NCBI GenBank assembly: GCA_025965935.1
Contig: JAOPVZ010000084.1
Location: 1 to 34,778, forward strand
Source: Frankiales bacterium
Lineage (GTDB): Bacteria; Actinomycetota; Actinomycetes; Mycobacteriales; SCTD01
Reading direction: 5' to 3'
DNA length: 34,778 nt
Shown here: piece after piece, positions 1 to 9,855 of the stretch
How the letters are laid out: every line of letters begins with the position of its first letter
How positions within the stretch are numbered: position 1 is the first letter of the stretch
The notes under the pieces: model-generated
Seen by the model: the letters and a program-made list of their open reading frames with translations, nothing else
What the model was told of the DNA's origin: nothing
The model's database searches: none
Made by a program: the position numbers and the translations under genes

Positions 1-1585
1 TCTGGCCGACGAACTTGGTCTGCAGGAAGGACTCGAACGCCTCCGCGGCGTTGAGCCGCTTGAGGACGTGCAGCTGCAGGTCGCGGTCCGGTGCCTCGGC
101 CTTCTTCTCCACGCGCTCCTGGATCCAGCGGCGCTGCGCCGGATCCTGGATGTGCATGTACTCGATGCCGACGTTGCGGCAGTAGGAGTCGCGCAGCACC
201 CCGAGGATGTCGCGCAGCTTCATGACCCGCTGCCCGGCGAAGCCGTCGACCGGGAACACCCGGTCGAGGTCCCACAGGGTCAGGCCGTGCTTGATGACGT
301 CGAGGTCGGGGTGCGTGCGGACCTTGAAGTTCAGCGGGTCGGTGTCGGCCATGAGGTGGCCGCGCACCCGGTAGGAGTGGATGAGCTCCATGACCCGGGT
401 GCCCTTGTCGAGGTCGCCCTCGTGGGACGCCGAGACGTCGGGCACCCAGCGGACCGGCTCGTAGGGGATGTGCAGGGCAGCGAAGACCTCGTCGTAGAAG
501 CCGTCCTCGCCGAGCAGCAGCTGGTGCATGCGGCGCAGGAACTCGCCGGACTGCGCGCCCTGGATGATGCGGTGGTCGTACGTCGAGGTCAGCGTGATGA
601 TCTTGCTGATCGCGCTGGCAGTGATCGTCTCCTCGGACGCGCCCTGCCACTCGGCCGGGTACTCCATCGCCCCGACGCCGATGATCGCGCCCTGGCCCTG
701 CATGAGCCGGGGGACGGAGTGAACGGTGCCGATGCCGCCCGGGTTGGTGAGGCTGATCGTGGACCCCTGGAAGTCCTCGGTCGTGAGCTTGCCGTTGCGG
801 GCCCGCCGGACGATGTCCTCATAGGCCGCGAGGAACTCCGCGAAGTCGAGGGTGTTGGCCTCCCTGATGGCGGCGACGACGAGCGAGCGGGTGCCGTTGG
901 CGTTCTGCAGGTCGATCGCGAGGCCCAGGCCGACGTGCGACGGGGTCACGACGTTGGGCTTGCCGTCGACCTGCTGGTAGCTCAGGTTCATCACGGGCAC
1001 GTCGCCGACGGCCTTCACCAGCGCGTAGCCGATGAGGTGCGTGAAGCTGACCTTGCCGCCGCGGGACCGGCGCAGGTGATTGTTGATGACGGTGCGGTTG
1101 TCGGCGAGCAGCTTGGCCGGCACAGCCCGCACGCTGGTGGCGGTCGGGACCTCGAGCGACGCCTCCATGTTCGCCACGACGCGGGCAGCGGCGCCCTTGA
1201 GCGGCGCGCGGGTCGGCTCGGCGGCGGCCGGCTTCTCCGCAGCCGGCTCGGCGACCTTCGTGGTCGGCTTCTCGGGAGCCTTCTCGGGAGCCTTGGCAGC
1301 GGGAGCAGCGGGTACGGCGGCGGGCGCGGGTGCCGCAGCGGGCGCGGGCGGCGGCGGGGCCGGTGGGGCAGCGGCCGGGCTGGCCGGTGCAGCTGGGGCG
1401 GCGGTAGTGGCGCCGTTGCCCTGGTCGGGGTGGTAGTCGGCGAGGAACGCTCGCCAGGTCTCGGGAACGCTCTGCGGGTCCTTCTGGAAGTCCGCGTAGA
1501 GCTCCTGGATGTACCACTCGTTGGCGCCGAAGTCGCCGGGGATGTTGCCGTGCTGTCCGGTGTGCTGCTCGGATTGCGCTGACAC
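1..1585 (-). CDS. kgd: Multifunctional 2-oxoglutarate decarboxylase/dehydrogenase E1 with fused E2-like domain, N-terminal part (gene continues past the left edge)
   Basis: Minus-strand reading from GTG at 1585: [45 protein letters not shown]..., Ala/Pro-rich linker, E2-type acyltransferase core with [20 protein letters not shown], then start of the E1 part ([12 protein letters not shown]..). Absent from the ORF track because the stop lies outside the window. Confidence 0.93.
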   Translation of the reverse strand, partial: MSAQSEQHTGQHGNIPGDFGANEWYIQELYADFQKDPQSVPETWRAFLADYHPDQGNGATTAAPAAPASPAAAPPAPPPPAPAAAPAPAAVPAAPAAKAPEKAPEKPTTKVAEPAAEKPAAAEPTRAPLKGAAARVVANMEASLEVPTATSVRAVPAKLLADNRTVINNHLRRSRGGKVSFTHLIGYALVKAVGDVPVMNLSYQQVDGKPNVVTPSHVGLGLAIDLQNANGTRSLVVAAIREANTLDFAEFLAAYEDIVRRARNGKLTTEDFQGSTISLTNPGGIGTVHSVPRLMQGQGAIIGVGAMEYPAEWQGASEETITASAISKIITLTSTYDHRIIQGAQSGEFLRRMHQLLLGEDGFYDEVFAALHIPYEPVRWVPDVSASHEGDLDKGTRVMELIHSYRVRGHLMADTDPLNFKVRTHPDLDVIKHGLTLWDLDRVFPVDGFAGQRVMKLRDILGVLRDSYCRNVGIEYMHIQDPAQRRWIQERVEKKAEAPDRDLQLHVLKRLNAAEAFESFLQTKFVGQ

Positions 1586-1813
1586 GCTAAAAACGCCGCC
1601 TCGAAGGATGAGTCAGATGGCTGGCTGCCGAAAGGCAAGGCTACTCGCGTGTCACGCATCACTCGCGCGCAGCCCGAGCGCGAGCTGAGCGTGGCGCGCC
1701 GCCTGCCCCGACCGGCCTTCGAGCTGGTCGGTGAGGGTTGCCAGCAGCACCTCGAGACCAGACCGATGCCGAGCTGAGCAGGCATCGGGCCCAACCCCTG
1801 ACAGACTGGGCAG

Positions 1814-3364
1814 GTGCGACGACTCCCAGCCGCGAGATCAGCCGCCTTGCCAGCTGCGCTGGGCCTCACGGTGCTGCTGGTCGCCGCCTGCAGCGGCACC
1901 TCGAGCCCGCGGGCGATCCCGACGGGCTCGGCAGCTGCCTCGGCGACGCCCTCCTCGACGACGAGCTCTGCCTCGACGCCCAGCAGCCGTCCGAGCACCG
2001 CCCCGAAGCTGTCCTGGTCGTCGTGCGGCGGCGGCTTCCAGTGCACGACGCTCACGGTGCCGCTGGATCCCGCCAAGCCCGCGCTCGGCACAGTCGGGAT
2101 CGCGATCACGCGGCACAAGGCGACCGGCAGCCGGATCGGGTCGCTGCTCATCAACCCCGGCGGTCCGGGCGCCTCCGCGGTGGGCTTCCTGAAGCAGACC
2201 TACTCGTCGTACCCGTCGACCTTGCGCCAGCACTTCGACCTGGCTGCCTTCGACCCGCGGGGTGTGGGTCTGACCGCTCCGGTGCGTTGCCTGTCGACGT
2301 CTCAGCTGGACGCCTACTTCCACCTGGACCCGGTGCCGGACACCGCGGCCGAGCGGGCCGCGCTCGACGCCGGTAACAAGAAGCTGGCGGACGGCTGCGA
2401 GTCGCGGTCGGGGCGGATCCTGCCTTACGTCTCGACCCGGATCGTGGCCCAGGACATGGACCGGGTGCGGGCGGCGCTGGGCGACCAGAAGCTGACCTAC
2501 CTCGGCTACTCCTACGGCACGGCCATCGGCGCGTCCTACCTCGACCAGTTCCCCACGCACGTCCGCGCGATGGTGCTCGACGGCGCCCTGGACCCGAGCT
2601 CGACCTGGGACCAGCTGCTGGCCGGGCAGAGCAAGGGCTTCGACGTGGCGCTCAACGCGTTCCTCGCGAACTGCCAGCAGACCAGCTGCGCGTTCCGGAA
2701 GGCGGTCAGCGGCGACCTGGGCCAGGCGTTCGACGCTCTCGCCGCGAAGGTCGAGCAGCACCCGCTGCCGGGCGACGGCAGCCGCACGGTCGGTCCGGAC
2801 GAGTTCACCCTCGGGGTCGGCGCCGGCCTGTACAGCCGCGGCAACGGCTGGCCGTCGATCGCCGAGGCGCTGGCCGAGGCTGAGCAAGGCAGCGGGCGCA
2901 CGCTGCTGGCGCTCAATGACAGCTACCTCGAGCGCAACGCCGACGGCTACGCGAACGTCAACGAGGCCAACTTCGCGGTGAACTGCATCGACCGGCCCTG
3001 GCCGCGCACGGACGCGCCGTACTACGCGCTCGCCGCGCAGGTCGGCAAGGCCTACCCGCGCTTCGGCCCGGCGATCGCCCTCTCGGGACTGGGCTGCTCC
3101 ACGTGGCCGGTGCCGCCGACCGGCACGCCGCACAAGGTGACCGCTGCGGCCAGCCCTCCAGTCGTCGTCATCGGGACGACACGAGACCCGGCCACGCCGT
3201 ACATGTGGGCGCAGTCGCTGGCGAAGCAGCTCGCCCACGGCGTCCTCATCACCCACGTCGGTGACGGGCACACCGTGTTCCGCAACGGTGCGCCCAACTG
3301 CATCATCCGGCCGGTCGACGACTACTTCGTATCGCTGAAGGTCCCGAGCGCCTCCACGTGTTGA
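1814..3364 (+). CDS. Secreted alpha/beta hydrolase lipoprotein, TAP-like C-terminus (tripeptidyl-aminopeptidase-like)
   Basis: GTG start; signal peptide with lipobox LLVAAC; oxyanion region NPGGPGASA, nucleophile elbow GYSYGT, C-terminal DPATP and GDGHTV motifs. Confidence 0.9.
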   Translation: MRRLPAARSAALPAALGLTVLLVAACSGTSSPRAIPTGSAAASATPSSTTSSASTPSSRPSTAPKLSWSSCGGGFQCTTLTVPLDPAKPALGTVGIAITRHKATGSRIGSLLINPGGPGASAVGFLKQTYSSYPSTLRQHFDLAAFDPRGVGLTAPVRCLSTSQLDAYFHLDPVPDTAAERAALDAGNKKLADGCESRSGRILPYVSTRIVAQDMDRVRAALGDQKLTYLGYSYGTAIGASYLDQFPTHVRAMVLDGALDPSSTWDQLLAGQSKGFDVALNAFLANCQQTSCAFRKAVSGDLGQAFDALAAKVEQHPLPGDGSRTVGPDEFTLGVGAGLYSRGNGWPSIAEALAEAEQGSGRTLLALNDSYLERNADGYANVNEANFAVNCIDRPWPRTDAPYYALAAQVGKAYPRFGPAIALSGLGCSTWPVPPTGTPHKVTAAASPPVVVIGTTRDPATPYMWAQSLAKQLAHGVLITHVGDGHTVFRNGAPNCIIRPVDDYFVSLKVPSASTC

Positions 3365-3456
3365 CAGGTGAATCTCAGCCGCGACTGGGCCGGTGTTCAC
3401 CTGAGCACGACACGATCGGGTCTCCAGCCCGGACGCCCAGCAGTCGAAGGAGACCT

Positions 3457-4122
3457 GTGACCACCCGCCACGGCATCGAGATGCCACCCCTGCGATCGAT
3501 GATCGGGCGGATCGGCTTCCAGGTCGTGGAGGCCACGGTCGTCCCCGCCGCCATCTTCTGGGGCGTGCTGCACCTGTCCGGGCTGGTGTTCGCGCTCATC
3601 GCGGGCCTCGGCTGGTGCTACCTGATGATCGCGCGTCGCTGGGTCAAGGGCGGTGCCCTTCCGGCCGTGCTGCTCGTTGCGGCGCTGTTGTTCACGACGC
3701 GCACCGGAGTCGCCCTCGCCTTCCACTCGACCTTCGTCTACCTGCTCACGCCGACGATCAACGCGTTTGTGCTGGCCTTCGCGTTCCTCGGCTCCGCGCT
3801 GGTGGGGCGGCCCCTGACGGCCCGGTTCGCGCGCGACTTCGTCGGCCTGCCTGCGCACGTGACCGCCCTCGTCCGCGTCCACCGCGCCCTGCGCCGGCTC
3901 TGCGTCGTGTGGGCCGTCGCCAACGTGGTCAACGGCTGGGTCGCCCTGCAGCTGCTGGTCGCCGACCGCTACGACGCGGTGCTGCTCGCCCGCTCCGTCA
4001 TGACCCCGGTGCTGACCTCGGCCGCCGTGCTGTGCTGCGTCCTCATGGGCCGCCGCGCGCTGCGGCAAGAGGGCATCCACCTCCACCTGCGCTGGCGCGA
4101 CCCCGTCCCTGCCGCCTCCTGA
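3457..4122 (+). CDS. VC0807-type polytopic membrane protein
   Basis: GTG start after a GGAG-like RBS; several hydrophobic helices (VVPAAIFWGVLHLSGLVFALIAGLGWCYLMIARRWVKG). Confidence 0.7.
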   Translation: MTTRHGIEMPPLRSMIGRIGFQVVEATVVPAAIFWGVLHLSGLVFALIAGLGWCYLMIARRWVKGGALPAVLLVAALLFTTRTGVALAFHSTFVYLLTPTINAFVLAFAFLGSALVGRPLTARFARDFVGLPAHVTALVRVHRALRRLCVVWAVANVVNGWVALQLLVADRYDAVLLARSVMTPVLTSAAVLCCVLMGRRALRQEGIHLHLRWRDPVPAAS

Positions 4123-4135
4123 GGTCGACCTCAGG
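4118..4135. terminator. 18-bp perfect palindrome containing both convergent stop codons; candidate bidirectional terminator
   Basis: CCTGAGGTCGACCTCAGG; plus-strand TGA at 4120-4122 and minus-strand stop (TCA) at 4131-4133. Confidence 0.45.
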
Positions 4136-4547
4136 GCCGTCGGCGGTCCTGGAGCCGCACGACGAAGGCGAGGCCGGACCAGGTGGCGTCGACCGCGCAG
4201 ACCTTGACGTCGACGCGGCCGTGGGTCAGCCCGTGCTCGCGGACGACACCCTCGTCGAGGTCGGTCGGCACACCGCTGCTCCGCTTCGGCCAGGCGACCC
4301 ACAGCCGACCCGCAGGGGTGACCCGGGGGTGCACGGCAGCCCAGCGCTTGGCCAGCCGGCCCGAGTCCTTCACGAAGACGAGCGCGAGGTCGTACGACGA
4401 TGCTGCCCGTGAGGACAGCGTGACCCCGTCCGGGAGCGGTCCCAGGTCGAAGCCGTCGGGTGCGCCGTCGAGGAGCACGCGAGCCCCAGCCTTGATGCCG
4501 AGCTTCTGCGGCAGGGGCGTGCCGGAGTAGCCCGTCGGAGAGGTCAC
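4131..4547 (-). CDS. DUF3052 family protein
   Basis: MTSPTGYSGTPLPQKLGIKAGARVLLDGAPDGF...LWVAWPKRSSGVPTDLDEGVVREHGL...VDVKVCAVDATWSGLAFVVR. Confidence 0.85.
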   Translation of the reverse strand: MTSPTGYSGTPLPQKLGIKAGARVLLDGAPDGFDLGPLPDGVTLSSRAASSYDLALVFVKDSGRLAKRWAAVHPRVTPAGRLWVAWPKRSSGVPTDLDEGVVREHGLTHGRVDVKVCAVDATWSGLAFVVRLQDRRRP

Positions 4548-4583
4548 GCGCGGAGCCTAGTGAACGACGGTTAGCATCGCCGC

Positions 4584-5718
<1,135 letters not shown>

Positions 5719-5726
<8 letters not shown>

Positions 5727-6228
5727 GGTCGAGAGCTACGAGGCCGAGCTGCGGGCCGGCAAGGTCGCACGCGAGCTGGGTGCGCTGCCGCCGCACTACC
5801 CCACCTGCTTCGGCTGCGGGCCGGAGTCGGAGTACGGGCTGCACGTGGTCAACCGCCTCGTCGGTGACGAGATCCATGCCACGTACACCTTCTCGGAGAA
5901 GCACTCCGGTGCTCCGGGCATCGCGCACGGTGGGACGGTCGCTGCCCTGGTCGACGACGTCTGCGGTGGGCTGCTGTTCGTCGTGCGCGAGCCGGCGGTG
6001 ACCCGCAAGCTGGAGGTCGAGTACCTCAAGCCCGTGCTGGTCGGGGTGCAGTACAACCTGGTCGCGAAGGTCGATCGCAAGGAAGGGCGCAAGGTCTTCG
6101 TCTCGTGCGAAGGCCGGGCGGCGGACGGCACTCTCACCTTCCGGGGTGGTGGCCTGTTCCTGATCGTGGACGTCAGCCACTTCACCCGGGCGGTCCGGCC
6201 GGACGAGCCACCGCCCGTGGCTCTCTGA
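5719..6228 (+). CDS. PaaI/hotdog-fold acyl-CoA thioesterase
   Basis: HGGTVAALVDDVCGGLLF hotdog motif; GTG start overlaps the acyl-CoA dehydrogenase end. Confidence 0.85.
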
Positions 6229-7269
6229 TCAGTCCAGGACGACAAGGCTCGGCAGCCGCTGGGTGGTGCCCTTGGCGGTGTAGAGGGCGCGGTCGGCACG
6301 CTGGCGCAGCTCGCGGCCGTCGTCGCCGGCGTGCAGGACGGCGGTGCCGACACTGACGCCGACGCCCATGGCGGCGCCGACCTGCAGGAGGCGGACGCGG
6401 ACACGCTCGGCCAGCATCGAGGTCTCGTGCTCGCCGGCATCCGGGGCGATCACCGCGAACTCGTCGCCGCCGACCCGGCCCACGAGGTCGTGTCCGCGGA
6501 CCGCGTCGCGGAGCGCTGCGCCGAGGTCGGTCAGCAGCTCGTCGGCGACGACGTGCCCGAAGGTGTCGTTGGCGAGCTTGAAGTCGTCGAGGTCGAGCAT
6601 CAGCATGCCGAGCGGCCGCTGGGTGCGGTGTGACCGTGCCACCTCCTCCTCGACCCGCTCGACGAACGCGGTGTGGCTCAGGCATCCGGTGAGCCCGTCG
6701 TGCTGGGCCTGCCAGCGAAGCTGCTCGGTGAGCACCGCCTGCGCACTGAGCGAGGCGCGTAGCCGGCCGGCCGTCAGCGCACAGGTGGCGGCGATGAGTG
6801 CGAGCGCGTTGCCGGTGAGGACCGTCATCCAGGCACCGGGCGACCCGGCCAGGCAGGTGAGCAGGTAGCAACCGATGGTGGCCACGCCCATCACCACCGC
6901 GCCGTCACGCCCGAACCCGCTCGCGGTGAAGACGAGGGAGGCGGAGAACAGCAGGGCGAGCGGCGAGCGTCCTCCGCTGTCGAGCAGGGCCGTCGTCGTG
7001 ACGGCGACGAGCAGCGAGCCGCTCCAGGCGTAGAGGAAGGGCTCTCGGCGAGGCCCGGTCAGCACGCGCATTACCCGGTCGCTCACGATGACTGGGCAGG
7101 ACGCCAGGGCGAGCACGCCGATGAGCGCGATCAGCAGCCGGTGCGGGCTCGACCAGGTACTGAGCGCGTAGCCCAGGCCGACCGACGAGCAGACCGCCGT
7201 CGAGGCGGCACCCAAGCGGACGTGACCGCGCCAGAAGCTGCACTGGAGATCAGCGGGCGGATGGGGCAC
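6229..7269 (-). CDS. Membrane-anchored GGDEF diguanylate cyclase
   Basis: N-terminal multi-TM region; DLDDFKLANDTFGHVVADELL; GRVGGDEFAV; RGHD five residues before GGDEF (RxxD I-site). Confidence 0.92.
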   Translation of the reverse strand: MPHPPADLQCSFWRGHVRLGAASTAVCSSVGLGYALSTWSSPHRLLIALIGVLALASCPVIVSDRVMRVLTGPRREPFLYAWSGSLLVAVTTTALLDSGGRSPLALLFSASLVFTASGFGRDGAVVMGVATIGCYLLTCLAGSPGAWMTVLTGNALALIAATCALTAGRLRASLSAQAVLTEQLRWQAQHDGLTGCLSHTAFVERVEEEVARSHRTQRPLGMLMLDLDDFKLANDTFGHVVADELLTDLGAALRDAVRGHDLVGRVGGDEFAVIAPDAGEHETSMLAERVRVRLLQVGAAMGVGVSVGTAVLHAGDDGRELRQRADRALYTAKGTTQRLPSLVVLD

Positions 7270-7293
7270 ACGTGATAGATCGGACCCGCCGAG

Positions 7294-7312
7294 GTCGGGC
7301 TAGCGGCCCGAC
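7294..7312. promoter_or_regulatory. Inverted repeat just upstream of the GGDEF gene
   Basis: GTCGGGC-tagcg-GCCCGAC, perfect 7-bp arms. Confidence 0.35.
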
Positions 7313-7367
7313 AGCGCAGGACGGCTGCTCCGAACGGGTGAGGGATCCGGACACCGCGGACGCAACC

Positions 7368-7406
7368 CCTGACGTCGAGCCTCGGGGGAGAAGGCTCGAC
7401 GTCAGG
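7368..7406 (-). terminator. Perfect 15-bp inverted repeat overlapping the stop codon of the HtrA-like gene
   Basis: CCTGACGTCGAGCCT-cgggggaga-AGGCTCGACGTCAGG; minus-strand stop at 7402-7404 is inside the right arm. Confidence 0.75.
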
Positions 7407-8412
7407 CCGCCGCAGCCAGCTCCGTCGGCAGGATCCGAACGTCGACGAGGGCGCCCTTGCGCAGCAACGTCATGGACAACGACTGCAGTGAGGGCCGCGC
7501 CACCATCAGGCGCTGCAACTGCTGGGCGGAGCTGATCGGCTGCCCGTCAACGGTCAACGCGATGTCGCCCACCCTGATGTCGGCGTGCGCCGCTGGACTG
7601 CCGCTCACCACTTCGACGATGCGCAGCCCGCTGTCGCGCCCGAGCCGTTCGGCCATGATGGGCGGCAGGGGAACGGGGGTCCCGGCGAGGCCGAGGTAGC
7701 CGCGGTGCACCCTTCCGTCGGCGATCAGGGACGCGATGATCGTGCGCGAGCTGTCGTTGATAGGGATGGCCAGGCCCACGCCGATGCCCGCGACAGCCGT
7801 GTTGATGCCGACGACCGAGCCGTCGGACGTGGCCAGAGCCCCGCCCGAGCTGCCGGGGTTGAGCGCGGCATCGGTCTGGATGACGTCGTCGATGATGCGC
7901 ACGTTGCCGTCCGACCGCGTCGGCAGGGACCGCCCGAGCCCGCTGACGACACCGGTGGACACGCTGCCGGTGAGCCCGAGCGGGTTCCCGACCGCGAGCA
8001 CGAGCTGCCCCAGGCGCAAGCTGCTGGCCTCGCCGAGAACCGCCGGGGCTGGTGTCGGACCCAGCGCTCGGATGACCGCGAGGTCGGAGAGCGGGTCAGT
8101 CCCGATCACGCGGAACTCGCTGCCGGTGCCGTCCGCGAAGTCGACGCGTCCACCGGTGGCCGTCCCGACGACGTGCGCGTTGGTGAGCAGGAACCCGTCA
8201 TGGGTGAACACCACAGCCGACCCTGCGGCGCCTCTCAACCGGAGTGAGGCGACAGCGGGCGTGACGGCTTCCGCCACGGCTGTCACCACTTCCGAGAACC
8301 CGTCGAGCAGCGGGTCGGGCGAGGAGGGAGCCATGTCCAGGGAACAAGCCTGGTAGCGCCTGCGATCGCAGCGTTCGCTGCCGGCCGAATGCTCCAAGAG
8401 CCACGTCGTCAT
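7402..8412 (-). CDS. S1C trypsin-like serine protease with PDZ domain (HtrA/DegP-like, no obvious signal peptide or TM)
   Basis: LLTNAHVVG (His), SDLAVIRA (Asp), DAALNPGSSGGAL (Ser), C-terminal PDZ GSPAAHADIRVGDIALTVDGQPI. Start overlaps the upstream stop as ATGA (8409-8412); an internal ATG at MAPSSPDPLL is an alternative. Confidence 0.9.
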   Translation of the reverse strand: MTTWLLEHSAGSERCDRRRYQACSLDMAPSSPDPLLDGFSEVVTAVAEAVTPAVASLRLRGAAGSAVVFTHDGFLLTNAHVVGTATGGRVDFADGTGSEFRVIGTDPLSDLAVIRALGPTPAPAVLGEASSLRLGQLVLAVGNPLGLTGSVSTGVVSGLGRSLPTRSDGNVRIIDDVIQTDAALNPGSSGGALATSDGSVVGINTAVAGIGVGLAIPINDSSRTIIASLIADGRVHRGYLGLAGTPVPLPPIMAERLGRDSGLRIVEVVSGSPAAHADIRVGDIALTVDGQPISSAQQLQRLMVARPSLQSLSMTLLRKGALVDVRILPTELAAAA

Positions 8413-9482
8413 GGGTACGGATCCGTCGTCAGGTCCGAGCGCAGCAGGGTGAGGAGCTCCTGCTGCGAGCGGACGCCCAGCTTGCGGTAGACCGAGGTCA
8501 GGTGGTTGCGGACGGTGCTCTGGCTCAGGTACATCCGCTTGGCGATCATCTGCACGCGTTCACCGGCGACGAGACCACTGACGATCTCGAGCTCCCGTGC
8601 GGACAGCCCCGCCATCGCGGGGACCGAGGTGGCCGCGGGTGTCGACAGCAGCCCGGCGAGCACGCCGCTCGCGGCGATCTCACGGGCGATGCGCTGCAGA
8701 TGACCCTCGAGCTCCCAGGCCCGAGTGGCCACGGTGGGAGTGCGCGGGTCCTCGGCGGCGAGGGAGAAGCCGAAGCCGGGTGCCCGCACACCTGCCACCG
8801 GCGTGATCTGCGCCCGGCACAGCTGCGACTGGCCATCGGCGCGGCGGACGCGGAGCCGCAGCGTCGCGCCCCCGTGTCCTTGCAGGCCGTGGCCGACCGC
8901 GGTGAGGAGGTTGGGCAGGTCGTCCGGCTGGACGAGCATCGAGATGGACTGACCGACGACCTCGGCGACGGGATAGCCGAGCAGCTGCTCGACGTCGACG
9001 CTGATCCGGTCGATGCGCCAGCCCTCGTCGACGGTGCCCAGGACCACCGCAACCGATGACCGGGGGTTCGCCAGCGTCCCGGTCGGGCTCTCGTGAGCAG
9101 GGAGGAGGACTCCGACCGCGAGGCTGCGGGGCTCCTCGTCGTTGCACGCGCTGAGGCTCGCGTCGACGAGGAAGGTCTCCCCGTCGACGCGTCGGACGGG
9201 GAGCCGGTGGACGCGGTAGCTGTCGAGCTCGCCGGAGGCCAGCAGCGCCAGCCGCGAGCGGGCCGCGGACCGGTCGACGAGCAGGTCCGTCGCGTCACGT
9301 TGCAGCAGCTGGTCACGGTCCGTGCCGAACAGCGTGGCGATCGCGTCACTGACCTCGACGACGCGCCGGTCCTTCAGGCTCACCAGCCAGACGGGAAGCG
9401 GGCTCTCACGCACCAGGGCCCGGATGCTGCTGTCCTCCCTTGCGATGAACAAGTTGTGCGGACGGGGCTGCGGCTGGCTCAT
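8409..9482 (-). CDS. PAS-domain LuxR-type transcriptional regulator
   Basis: PAS-like repeats (SPLPVWLVSLKDRRVVEVSDAIATLFG) and C-terminal LSARELEIVSGLVAGERVQMIAKRMYLSQSTVRNHLTSVYRKLGVRSQQELL. Confidence 0.9.
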   Translation of the reverse strand: MSQPQPRPHNLFIAREDSSIRALVRESPLPVWLVSLKDRRVVEVSDAIATLFGTDRDQLLQRDATDLLVDRSAARSRLALLASGELDSYRVHRLPVRRVDGETFLVDASLSACNDEEPRSLAVGVLLPAHESPTGTLANPRSSVAVVLGTVDEGWRIDRISVDVEQLLGYPVAEVVGQSISMLVQPDDLPNLLTAVGHGLQGHGGATLRLRVRRADGQSQLCRAQITPVAGVRAPGFGFSLAAEDPRTPTVATRAWELEGHLQRIAREIAASGVLAGLLSTPAATSVPAMAGLSARELEIVSGLVAGERVQMIAKRMYLSQSTVRNHLTSVYRKLGVRSQQELLTLLRSDLTTDPYP

Positions 9483-9855
9483 CGCGAGCCCCTGACACAG
9501 CCGGCTGGCTCGCAGCAGCGGGTGCTGCTGCGATGCTGGTCGGGTGCGACGAGGTTCGTCATGGGTCGCGTCCCTTCATCGGCGGAGGCGTCCCGTCTCC
9601 GGGGGCGTCTTGCTCCGAGCCTGCTGCTCGGCAACGCCCCACGCACCACGTGTTCTCGTAGTCCCTTCCACAGCGGGCGCTCATCGTTGCGGTGGCCCGA
9701 TACGTCGCACAAGCGCGCGCACCGGGCAGACCGGCAACACAAGCACAATGAGGTTGGAGTCTCCTGAGTGCGGGACAAACCCTCCTGGTGCCGGACCTGC
9801 CTCGCGCGTAACGTGGCCCTTGCGCTGCGGCGCCTCGGGGGGCTGGTAGGAGCTC

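Noticed and set aside
68-1582. 504-aa plus-strand ORF antisense to kgd
   Set aside because: High-GC shadow ORF with low-complexity Arg/Gly/Val sequence; the minus-strand frame encodes a recognisable Kgd.
1838-3487. 549-aa minus-strand ORF opposite the secreted hydrolase
   Set aside because: Arg/Gly/Val-rich shadow frame with no family motifs; the plus strand carries a clear lipoprotein hydrolase.
9479-9778. 99-aa minus-strand ORF in the regulator intergenic region
   Set aside because: Arg/Cys-rich, no recognisable domain; region more likely a divergent promoter.
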